DNA of 6,788 nucleotides from Actinomycetota bacterium (GTDB lineage: Bacteria; Actinomycetota; Actinomycetes; Mycobacteriales; Jatrophihabitantaceae), in contig JAFAWL010000372.1 in NCBI GenBank assembly GCA_019241805.1, positions 1 through 6,788 of the forward strand, written 5' to 3'. Below are positions 1 to 6,517 of the stretch, piece after piece. The translations under genes and the position numbers were made by a program. The notes beneath the pieces are model-generated. The model was not told where the DNA came from and did not search any database. It was given only the letters and a program-made list of their open reading frames with translations. The first letter of the stretch is position 1; every line of letters starts with the position of its first letter.

Positions 1-1134
1 GCTGTCGCAACCATCCGCGAGATCGTCAATTTCCTACTGCTTCGGGGCAACATCGGTCGACCGGGAGCAGGCGTCTGCCCGGTGCGCGGCCACAGCAACG
101 TCCAGGGCGATCGCACCGTGGGCATCTGGGAGAAGATGCCCGACAGCTTTCTCGACGCGCTGCATGACGAGTTCGGCTTCGAGCCCCCGCGGCGCCACGG
201 CCTGGACACCGTGGACACGATTCGAGCGATGCGCGACGGGCGGATCGAATTCTTCATGGGCCTGGGCGGCAACTTCGTCGCCGCCACGCCTGACACCGCA
301 GTGACCGCGGCCGCGATGGGCAACTGTCGGTTGACCGTGCACGTCTCGACGAAGCTCAACCGATCGCATCTACATCACGGCCGGCAGGCCCTGATCCTGC
401 CCTGTCTCGGTCGCACCGAACGCGATCGGCAGGCCGGCGGCGAGCAGGTCGTGTCGGTGGAGGATTCGATGAGCACGGTGCACTCGTCCCGAGGACGTCT
501 GCTGCCCGGATCGCCGATGCTGCGTAGCGAGGTGGCCATCGTGACGGAACTCGCGCAAACCCTCTTCGGCGATGAGCTGGGCTGGTCTCAGATGCGAGCC
601 GACTACCGGGTGATCCGCCGGCACATCGAGCACGTCGTGCCGGGTTTCCAGGACTTCGAACGCCGCCTCGCGCACCCGGGCGGTTTCCAGCTGCCCAACG
701 GCCCCCGCGACTCCCGGACGTTCGCGACCGAGACGGGCACGGCCCGCCTCACCGTCAATCCGCCCGACACCGTCACCGCCCCGAGCGGACACCTGATCTT
801 GCAAACGGTGCGTTCGCACGATCAGTTCAACACCACCGTCTATGGACTCGACGACCGTTACCGGGGCATCAAGGGTGGGCGACGGGTGGTCTTCGTCAAC
901 CGCGTCGATCTGCGGGCCGGCGGCTTCACCGACGGCCAACTGGTCGATCTCGTCTCCGCCGACGGCGTCCGCCGGGCCGAACGCTTCCGGGTGGTCGAAT
1001 ACGACACGCCGCCCGGGTGCGCCGCGGCCTACTTCCCCGAAGCCAACGCCCTGATCGGCCTCGACGACACCGCTTTGGTGAGCAACACGCCGGTGTCGAA
1101 GTCGGCCGTCATCCGGCTGGAGCCGACGCGCTGA
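1..1134 (+). CDS. FdhF/YdeP-family molybdopterin oxidoreductase, C-terminal part (5' end outside window)
   Basis: The frame is open from base 1 to TGA at 1132-1134, giving 377 residues; the GTG at 82 is internal, because family sequence (RGNIGRPGAGVCPVRGHSN, residues 15-33) runs across it. Further marks of the YdeP/FdhF-like alpha-subunit family are GGNFVAATPD (89-98), TKLNRSHLHHG (117-127) and ILPCLGRTERD (132-142). A molybdopterin-dinucleotide-binding domain follows: HLILQTVRSHDQFNTTVYGL at about 264-283, and YFPEANALIGLDD near 344-356. Family members such as E. coli YdeP are about 760 residues, so roughly the C-terminal half is visible and the natural C-terminus is present. The N-terminal metal-cluster cysteines and the Mo ligand are not in view. 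The family is named after formate dehydrogenase by similarity, but its substrates are mostly unproven; E. coli YdeP is linked to acid resistance. It is transcribed toward aroE and is probably unrelated to that operon. Family call is firm, substrate unknown. Confidence 0.93.
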   Translation, partial: AVATIREIVNFLLLRGNIGRPGAGVCPVRGHSNVQGDRTVGIWEKMPDSFLDALHDEFGFEPPRRHGLDTVDTIRAMRDGRIEFFMGLGGNFVAATPDTAVTAAAMGNCRLTVHVSTKLNRSHLHHGRQALILPCLGRTERDRQAGGEQVVSVEDSMSTVHSSRGRLLPGSPMLRSEVAIVTELAQTLFGDELGWSQMRADYRVIRRHIEHVVPGFQDFERRLAHPGGFQLPNGPRDSRTFATETGTARLTVNPPDTVTAPSGHLILQTVRSHDQFNTTVYGLDDRYRGIKGGRRVVFVNRVDLRAGGFTDGQLVDLVSADGVRRAERFRVVEYDTPPGCAAAYFPEANALIGLDDTALVSNTPVSKSAVIRLEPTR

Positions 1135-1151
1135 CCGGGGCCGGATCGCGC

Positions 1152-1177
1152 CAGATATCGGGCGCGCCCGACATCGG
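1152..1177. terminator. Inverted repeat between convergent genes, probable bidirectional terminator
   Basis: The 48-bp gap between the stop codons of the oxidoreductase (1134) and aroE (1183) contains a near-palindrome. The arms are 1154-1162 (GATATCGGG) and 1167-1175 (CCCGACATC), with a CGCG centre. In plus-strand RNA one pair is an A-C mismatch (1157/1172). In minus-strand RNA the same position is a U-G wobble, so the stem is fully paired and begins just after the aroE stop. No T-tract follows on either strand, so this would be a U-less hairpin of the kind often seen in actinobacteria. Position and symmetry support the call; termination itself is inferred. Confidence 0.6.
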
Positions 1178-1182
1178 CTGCG

Positions 1183-2013
1183 TCAAATACCGGTGGACGC
1201 GGTGACTGACCGCAAGGCCGCGCGCATCGCCGCCACCGGCGCCGCGCGGCCGGTCATGAGTGCCACCTGCGCCGCGGCCTGGTGCAGCAGCATGAGCGCG
1301 CCGCTGACCACGCGCACGCCAGCACCGGCCGCCGCCGCGGCGATCGCGGTCGGCCACGGGTCGTAGACCACATCGAGCAGGATCTGGTCGCGATGCCAGT
1401 AAGCGTCCGCGAACTGGTCGGCGGCCCCGGCCGGCAAGGTGGAGATCAGCAGGTCGGCGGCGGTGACCGCGTCGAGCGTGGGATCGAGTGCGGCGAGCTC
1501 GACAGACAGCCCCAGCCGCGTGGCCGTGTCGAGCAGAGCCGAGGCCCGCTCGGGCGAACGAACAAGCACCGTGCAGTGATCGATGCCGAGTATGCGGAGG
1601 GCGGCCAGCGCGTTCTGGGCGGTGCCGCCGGCCCCCAGCAGTGTGACCGCTGACCGGGCGCCGACCGCTGCGCCGGTCCGGTCGGCCAGCGCATTCACGA
1701 TCCCGATCGGGTCGGTCGCCGCGGCCCGCCAGCCACCGGCCGGATGCCGCAGCAGCGTGTTGGCGGCGCCGATCGCGGCAGCCTCGTCATCGACGACGTC
1801 AGCCATCGACACGACGCAGCGCTTGAGCGGCATCGTGCAAGAGAAACCCGCCCACTCCGGGCCGCTATCGGCCAACTGGCGGGCGAGGTCGGCCTCACCG
1901 CAGTCGATGGCGTCGTAGCGCCAGTCGGACAGGTCAAGTGCGGCGTAGGCGGCCCGATGCAGGACGGGCGAGAGCGAATGGGCCACCGGCCGTCCGAGCA
2001 CCGCGGCACGCAT
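1183..2013 (-). CDS. aroE: Shikimate dehydrogenase (NADP+) AroE
   Basis: Catalyses NADPH-dependent reduction of 3-dehydroshikimate to shikimate in the cytoplasm, a late step toward chorismate and the aromatic amino acids. The protein has 276 residues, normal for the family. The substrate domain shows the shikimate-binding serines in AHSLSP (S13, S15), TMPLK with catalytic K64, GAANT with N85, and ATD with T100 and catalytic D101. The nucleotide-binding loop is GAGGTA (127-132), followed by STLP (191-194), VVYDPWPT (215-222) and GALMLLHQAAAQ with Q245. The frame stays open upstream, but ATG at 2013 is chosen because family homology (RAAVLGRPVAHSLSP) starts there and the codon overlaps the mltG stop by one base (TGATG), implying coupled translation. 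No strong Shine-Dalgarno is visible. The usual NTD motif reads ATD here; the catalytic Asp is kept. It is the last gene of the cluster, convergent with the oxidoreductase. Confidence 0.96.
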   Translation of the reverse strand: MRAAVLGRPVAHSLSPVLHRAAYAALDLSDWRYDAIDCGEADLARQLADSGPEWAGFSCTMPLKRCVVSMADVVDDEAAAIGAANTLLRHPAGGWRAAATDPIGIVNALADRTGAAVGARSAVTLLGAGGTAQNALAALRILGIDHCTVLVRSPERASALLDTATRLGLSVELAALDPTLDAVTAADLLISTLPAGAADQFADAYWHRDQILLDVVYDPWPTAIAAAAAGAGVRVVSGALMLLHQAAAQVALMTGRAAPVAAMRAALRSVTASTGI

Positions 2014-3221
2014 CAGCCCGCGCAACCCCAATTGTTTTGCGCGCACTTCGCTGCTGCGGCCTGGAAATCCGCGGCGTTCTCGAAGAAGCCCAGGTGCCCG
2101 TCGGCGTCGATGTTCACGTAGAACAGCCACTTGCCGGCCGCCGGGCTCACCGCCGCCGTCAGCGCGCTCTGGCCCGGGTTACTGATCGGCGTCGGTGGAA
2201 GACCGTTGTGCAGATACGTGTTGTAGGGCGAATCCAGCTTGGAGAAATCGACCTTGGCCGGGTCGAGGCCGGCCACCTTGGCCCCGTAGACACTGGCGGC
2301 GTCAACCTGCAGAGGCATGCCGGTGGCCAGGCGATTCAGGATCACCCGGACGACCTTGGGTGCGTCCGAGTCGTACTTCACCTCGGATTGGGCCATCGAG
2401 GCGATGATCAGAGCCTGGTAGGGCGACAGGCCGAGCTTCTTGGCGCCGTCGGCGAAGCCATTCGCCTTGTCCTGGGTGGTGAACTCCGAGGTCATCATCT
2501 GCAGCGCGTCGGTCGGGCTCATGCCCGGATCGAGTTGATAGGTGTCCGGGAACAGGAAGCCCTCGGCCGATTTCGGCGACCCGTAACCGTCGGGCAGACC
2601 TAGCGACTCGATATCGGCTGCGGCGCTTTGCACCTGCGCGTCGGACACCTTCAACGCCGCGGCCAACTTGGTGATCACGTCCTTGTCGATCGTGCCCTCG
2701 GGAATCGTCAGTTTGTTGACGATGTGCGAGCTCGGATCGAGCATCAGGTTGAGCGCCGACACTCCGGACATGTGCTTGCGCAACTTATAGAAGCCGGCCT
2801 GGATCGAGCCCGACTTGCTGTTGGCCGCGGCCGCCTTGGTGAAGGCGCCGCTCGAGCGCACCACGCCCTGCTTGACCAGCGTCGAGGCGATCGCGTCGGC
2901 CCCGTCACCGCTGTGGACCTGGACCGTGACCGTGCCGCTACCCGGCCCGGCCCAGTCCTTGGGGGCGTAGAGCGTCCGGAAAGCGACGTAACTGGCGGCC
3001 ACGAGCGCCACGACGAGCAGCGCGCCGATCATCCCGAACAGCTGACGACGTCGGCGCAACTTGCGACGGTGAGCCAGCCGGACGGCCTGTCGACTGGCCG
3101 GCGGGAGAAAACCATGATCGTCGGACGAGCCGTCGTCTACATCGTCGCCGAAGAGCAGGCTGCCAGGGTCGCGGGTCTCGACCGACTCATGGCCGTCGAA
3201 GCTCACCGAGACGTACTCCAT
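2013..3221 (-). CDS. mltG: Endolytic murein transglycosylase MltG (YceG-like)
   Basis: A membrane-anchored lytic transglycosylase that cuts nascent glycan strands inside the chain and so limits peptidoglycan strand length. It has 402 residues. An acidic cytoplasmic N-terminus (about 1-40) is followed by a basic stretch (HRRKLRRRRQ, 51-60), one transmembrane helix (about 61-84, LFGMIGALLVVALVAASYVA), a LysM-like/YceG N-terminal region (about 97-200) and the catalytic domain. Family marks are EGFLFPDTY (220-228), ASMAQSE with presumed catalytic E280, VILNRLATGMPLQVDA (293-308) and SPYNTYLHNGLPPTPISNPG (331-350). Where E. coli has ASIVEKE the motif is ASMAQSE; the final Glu is kept. The only two cysteines, C393 and C400, lie at the extracytoplasmic C-terminus. 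ATG at 3221 is the first ATG or GTG after an in-frame TAG at 3260-3258; its ribosome-binding site is weak. The stop overlaps the aroE start by one base. Confidence 0.95.
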   Translation of the reverse strand: MEYVSVSFDGHESVETRDPGSLLFGDDVDDGSSDDHGFLPPASRQAVRLAHRRKLRRRRQLFGMIGALLVVALVAASYVAFRTLYAPKDWAGPGSGTVTVQVHSGDGADAIASTLVKQGVVRSSGAFTKAAAANSKSGSIQAGFYKLRKHMSGVSALNLMLDPSSHIVNKLTIPEGTIDKDVITKLAAALKVSDAQVQSAAADIESLGLPDGYGSPKSAEGFLFPDTYQLDPGMSPTDALQMMTSEFTTQDKANGFADGAKKLGLSPYQALIIASMAQSEVKYDSDAPKVVRVILNRLATGMPLQVDAASVYGAKVAGLDPAKVDFSKLDSPYNTYLHNGLPPTPISNPGQSALTAAVSPAAGKWLFYVNIDADGHLGFFENAADFQAAAAKCAQNNWGCAG

Positions 3222-3230
3222 CCGTGTCAG

Positions 3231-3250
3231 GCCGGATCGGGTCCGGGGCC
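3231..3250 (-). other. Small GC-rich stem-loop just upstream of the mltG start
   Basis: In the 80-bp gap between ruvX and mltG, minus-strand RNA can form CCGGA-CCCGA-TCCGG (3246-3232). Two further G-C pairs are possible across a two-base bulge. It ends about 10 bases before the mltG ATG, where a ribosome-binding site would lie, and no good Shine-Dalgarno sequence is visible there. It could modulate mltG translation or be a chance fold in GC-rich DNA. I see no convincing promoter in the gap. Confidence 0.2.
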
Positions 3251-3301
3251 GTACTGACTACTCGTACCAGCCGACTCTCGTCCCAGCCAGCACCCGGACG
3301 C

Positions 3302-3745
3302 TCAACGCGCCGCGTAGGTGTCCAGCCAATGCTGGAGCAATGCCGCTGCCGCCGCTTGATCCACGACGGCACGCTGGGCCCTCCCACGCAAACCGTGCTG
3401 ATCCAGAGTACGCCGTGCCTGGACCGTCGTGAGTCTTTCGTCGACCAGTTCGACCGGCACGTCGAGCCGTTGTTCCAGAAGCGCGGCATATGCCCGGGCC
3501 ATTTCCGCCGACTGCCCCTCGCGGTTCTTCAGCGTCCGCGGCAACCCGACGACGACGCCCACGGCCGCCGATTCGGTGACCAGGGCGACGATGTCGTCAA
3601 GATCCTGATTGTGGACCGCGTCCCTGGCCAGGGTCGTAATCGGCGAGGCGATGGTGCCGGTGACGTCGCTGCGCGCCACACCGACGCGCACGGTTCCGAC
3701 GTCGATCCCGAACCACACCCCGTGCGGCCACGACGCTCGGCTCAC
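3302..3745 (-). CDS. ruvX: RuvX/YqgF-family nuclease (16S rRNA 5'-end processing / Holliday junction resolvase-like)
   Basis: RNase H-fold nuclease of the YqgF family. In E. coli it takes part in maturing the 5' end of 16S rRNA; in mycobacteria a homologue (RuvX) has been reported to resolve Holliday junctions. It has 147 residues, a normal length. Motifs in order: FGIDVGTVRVGVARSD (12-27) with catalytic D15, VVVGLPRTLKNREGQSAE (64-81), VDERLTTVQA (101-110) with E103, and VDQAAAAALLQHWLD (128-142) with D129. All three acidic residues are present. The start is GTG at 3745: no in-frame ATG or GTG lies between it and the alaS stop, although the frame is open back to that stop. A second GTG at residue 10 is less likely. 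The Shine-Dalgarno signal is weak, so coupling to upstream translation is plausible. It lies 57 bp after alaS and 80 bp before mltG, the usual actinobacterial order. Confidence 0.95.
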   Translation of the reverse strand: MSRASWPHGVWFGIDVGTVRVGVARSDVTGTIASPITTLARDAVHNQDLDDIVALVTESAAVGVVVGLPRTLKNREGQSAEMARAYAALLEQRLDVPVELVDERLTTVQARRTLDQHGLRGRAQRAVVDQAAAAALLQHWLDTYAAR

Positions 3746-3780
3746 GCGGACCGGCCGATCGTCTGGGGCGATCGGCTCAT
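3742..3780 (-). other. Possible 12-codon leader ORF overlapping the ruvX start
   Basis: An ATG at 3780 opens a 12-residue frame (MSRSPQTIGRSA) that ends in TGA at 3744-3742. This overlaps the ruvX GTG (3745) in a GTGA junction. GGCGG lies 5 bases before the ATG, a weak Shine-Dalgarno-like match. The ORF starts 22 bases after the alaS stop and could pass ribosomes from alaS to ruvX. Such short frames are common by chance, and without conservation data the call is weak. Confidence 0.15.
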
Positions 3781-3802
3781 GCCTGCCGCCGATCGTCCGG
3801 GC

Positions 3803-6517
3803 TCACACCGAGTCGCCCGTCCCACCGGACACCTGGGCCGTGACTGCCGCGAACGCTGCCTCCAGGCGGCCTGGGTCACCACCGGCGCCTTGGGCGACAT
3901 CGTCCTTGCCCCCGCCGCGCGCGCCCAACGCCGGAGCGAACACCCGAACGAGCGCTCCGGCCGACCAGCCGGCGGCCTGTCCGGCCGGATTTACGGCCGC
4001 GACGAAGGCCACCCGGCCGTCTTCGGTGGGCGAGGCCAGCATCACCGCAGCGGGATCACCCGCACGCAGCCGACCCCGCACGTCCAAGGCCAGCGAGCGC
4101 AGGTCGTTGCCGCTGACCCCCGCGGGCGCCTGACCGAGCACCAGCTGGACGCCGCCGACCAGCCGGGCCTGCGCGGCGAGTTCACCGGCGTTCGCGAGTA
4201 CCGCGGCCGACCGCAGCCGATCGAGCTCCTTCTCCGCCGCCCGCAGCCGCTCCAGAGCTGCGTTGATCCGCTCGGGCAGTTCGTCGGGCTGCGCCTTGAG
4301 CTCGGTGGCCAGCTGCGCCACCAGGACGTGCTCACGGGCCAGGAAACGAAACGCGTCCAGACCCACGAGCGCCTCGACCCGACGCACGCCTGAACCGATC
4401 GAGGACTCCCCCAGTAGCTTGACCATGCCGATGACCGAGCTGCGATCGACGTGCGTACCGCCACACAGTTCGCGCGAGTAGTCGCCGATCTCCACGACCC
4501 GCACCCGGTCGCCGTACTTCTCACCGAACATCGCGATGGCGCCGATCCGGCGGGCCTCGGTCTGGTCGGTCACGAACCAGCGCACCTCGAGATCTCGCAG
4601 CAGCACTTCGTTGATCTCGTCTTCGATGTCGTGCAGCGCACTGACGGGCACGGCACCGGGCGTGTTGAAGTCGAAGCGCAGCCGTCCGGGCGCATTCAGC
4701 GAACCCGCCTGGGACGCGGTGTCGCCGAGATTGCGGCGAAGGGCGGTGTGCAACAGGTGGGTCGCGGAGTGACTGCGCGAGACCGCGCGACGCCGGGTGA
4801 CGTCGACGCGCGCCAGGGCGTCGTCGCCGGGGCGCACCTCCCCTGACCGCACGCGTACTCGATGGGCGATGAGACCCGGTAGGGGCGACTGCACGTCGAT
4901 GACGTCCAGTTCGGCCTCGTGACCCGGAGCGTTGATCGAAATCCAGCCCCAGTCGGGTTGTTGGCCACCCCCTTCGGCGTAGAACGGGGTGACGTCGAGC
5001 ACGAGAAGCACCTCGTCACCGGCGCCGGCGGCCGGCAACAGCCCGTCGTCGCCGATCACCGCCTGGACCCTCGCGGGTCGTTCGATCTCCCGGTAGCCGG
5101 TGAACTCGTTCGTGCCGAGCTCGAGCGCGGCGCGGAACGTCGACAGATCGCCGTGGCCGGTCTTCTTGGCCTGGGCGTCGGCCTTCGCGCGCGTGCGCTG
5201 CTCAAGCATCAGCCGCCGAAAGGCACCCTCGTCGACCTCGACTCCCTGCTCGGCCGCCATCTCCAGGGTCAGGTCGATCGGGAAGCCGTGGGTGTCGTGC
5301 AGGCGGAACGCCAGCTCGCCCGACAGGTTCGTCCCACCCCGTCGGCGGATGTCTTCCACCGCCGTGTCGAAGATCGTGGTCCCGGCCCGCAAAGTGGCTC
5401 GGAAGGCCTCCTCCTCGGCGTAGGCGTAGGTGGAGATCCGCTCGAAGTCGCTGGCCAGTTCGGGGTAGGACGGGCTCATGCAGTCCCGGGCGACCGGCAA
5501 CAGCTCGGGTAGCGCCGGGTCGCCGTAACCGAGCAACCGCATGGAGCGCACCGCCCGCCGCACGATGCGCCGCAGTACGTAACCGCGACCTTCGTTCGAG
5601 GGCGTGACGCCGTCGCCGATCAGCATCAGCGCGGTGCGGACGTGATCGGCGATGACCCGCAGCCGAACGTCGTCGGGATCCGAATCGCTGGCCGCGTGCC
5701 CGGAACGGGCGCCGTAGACCTTGCCGGCCAGCTGCGCCGCCCGGTCGAGGATCGGACGGGTTTCGTCGATCTCGTAGAGGTTGTCGACGCCCTGGAGCAG
5801 CGCGGCCATCCGCTCCATCCCCATGCCGGTGTCGATGTTCTTGGCCGGCAACTCGCCGAGGATCTCGTAGTCACTCTTCGAGGTGCCCGGTCCCCGCTCG
5901 TTCTGCATGAACACGAGGTTCCAGAACTCCATGAAGCGGTCCTCGTCTACCTCCGGGCCGCCCGCAGGTCCGTAGTCCGAGCCCCGGTCGTAGTAGAGCT
6001 CGCTGCATGGTCCGCAGGGGCCGGGGATGCCCATGGACCAGAAGTTGTCGGCCTTGCCCCGACGCACGATGCGCTCCATCGGCAGGCCGACGTCGCGGTG
6101 CCAGATCTCGATGGCCTCGTCGTCGTCGAGATAGACGGTGGCCCAGATCCGATCGCCGTCGAGGCCGAAACCGCCGGCCTCACGCGAGTTGGTGGATAAC
6201 GCCCAGGACAGCCGGATCGCTTCGGCTTTGAAGTAGTCGCCGAAACTGAAGTTTCCGTTCATCTGGAAGAACGTGCCGTGGCGGGTGGTCTTGCCGACCT
6301 CGTCGATGTCCTGCGTACGGATGCACTTCTGCACGCTGGTCGCCCGCGGCCACGGCGGCACCTGTTGACCGATGAAGTACGGCACGAACTGCACCATGCC
6401 GGCGTTGACGAACAGCAGGTTCGGATCGTCGAACGGCAGCGGGGCGCTCGGCACGACCGTGTGACCGTTCGCCGCGAAATGATCCAGGAAGCGGCGCCGG
6501 ATCTCGGCTGAACGCAC
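3803..6517 (-). CDS. alaS: Alanyl-tRNA synthetase AlaS
   Basis: Class II synthetase that attaches alanine to tRNA(Ala) in the cytoplasm using ATP and removes mischarged Ser/Gly. It has 904 residues, close to the usual actinobacterial length. The N-terminal catalytic domain holds motif 1 (SAPLPFDDPNLLFVNAGM, about 24-41), motif 2 (RHGTFFQMNGNFSFGDYFK, 79-97) and motif 3 (NIDTGMGMERMAALLQGVD, 227-245). The tRNA-binding region includes NEGRGYVLRRIVRRA (308-322). The editing domain follows TPFYAEGGGQQ (510-520) and has complete zinc ligands: H583 and H587 in HSATHLLH, C685 and H689 in CGGTH. A coiled-coil stretch (about 733-785) leads to the C-Ala domain, with GGGKDDVAQGAGGDP near 868-882. The GTG start at 6517 fits the family N-terminus (RSAEIRRRFLDHF) and has GGAG 6 bases upstream. 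That start overlaps the preceding gene's TAG by one base. No truncation or missing key residue was found. Confidence 0.98.
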   Translation of the reverse strand: MRSAEIRRRFLDHFAANGHTVVPSAPLPFDDPNLLFVNAGMVQFVPYFIGQQVPPWPRATSVQKCIRTQDIDEVGKTTRHGTFFQMNGNFSFGDYFKAEAIRLSWALSTNSREAGGFGLDGDRIWATVYLDDDEAIEIWHRDVGLPMERIVRRGKADNFWSMGIPGPCGPCSELYYDRGSDYGPAGGPEVDEDRFMEFWNLVFMQNERGPGTSKSDYEILGELPAKNIDTGMGMERMAALLQGVDNLYEIDETRPILDRAAQLAGKVYGARSGHAASDSDPDDVRLRVIADHVRTALMLIGDGVTPSNEGRGYVLRRIVRRAVRSMRLLGYGDPALPELLPVARDCMSPSYPELASDFERISTYAYAEEEAFRATLRAGTTIFDTAVEDIRRRGGTNLSGELAFRLHDTHGFPIDLTLEMAAEQGVEVDEGAFRRLMLEQRTRAKADAQAKKTGHGDLSTFRAALELGTNEFTGYREIERPARVQAVIGDDGLLPAAGAGDEVLLVLDVTPFYAEGGGQQPDWGWISINAPGHEAELDVIDVQSPLPGLIAHRVRVRSGEVRPGDDALARVDVTRRRAVSRSHSATHLLHTALRRNLGDTASQAGSLNAPGRLRFDFNTPGAVPVSALHDIEDEINEVLLRDLEVRWFVTDQTEARRIGAIAMFGEKYGDRVRVVEIGDYSRELCGGTHVDRSSVIGMVKLLGESSIGSGVRRVEALVGLDAFRFLAREHVLVAQLATELKAQPDELPERINAALERLRAAEKELDRLRSAAVLANAGELAAQARLVGGVQLVLGQAPAGVSGNDLRSLALDVRGRLRAGDPAAVMLASPTEDGRVAFVAAVNPAGQAAGWSAGALVRVFAPALGARGGGKDDVAQGAGGDPGRLEAAFAAVTAQVSGGTGDSV

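Noticed and set aside
82..84. GTG at 82 as the start of the oxidoreductase
   Set aside because: Conserved family sequence (RGNIGRPGAG) is in frame upstream to base 1, so the gene is simply cut by the window edge.
370..939. Minus-strand open frame of 189 codons opposite the oxidoreductase
   Set aside because: The plus strand carries clear molybdopterin oxidoreductase motifs throughout this span.
2014..2130. Longer aroE start at 2130, adding 39 residues
   Set aside because: The extra residues are Arg-rich, overlap mltG and are not AroE-like; family homology starts at the ATG at 2013, which also overlaps the mltG stop.
1938..2603. Plus-strand open frame of 221 codons across the aroE start and mltG
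   Set aside because: It is antisense to two well-supported genes, with low-complexity composition and no domain recognised.
3224..4393. Long open frame on the plus strand (389 codons) antisense to ruvX and alaS
   Set aside because: It lies opposite two genes with full family motifs; its Arg/Pro/Gly-rich translation shows no recognisable domain. This is typical antisense openness in high-GC DNA.
4919..5512. Plus-strand open frame of 197 codons opposite alaS
   Set aside because: A shadow of the alaS codons; nothing recognisable in its translation.
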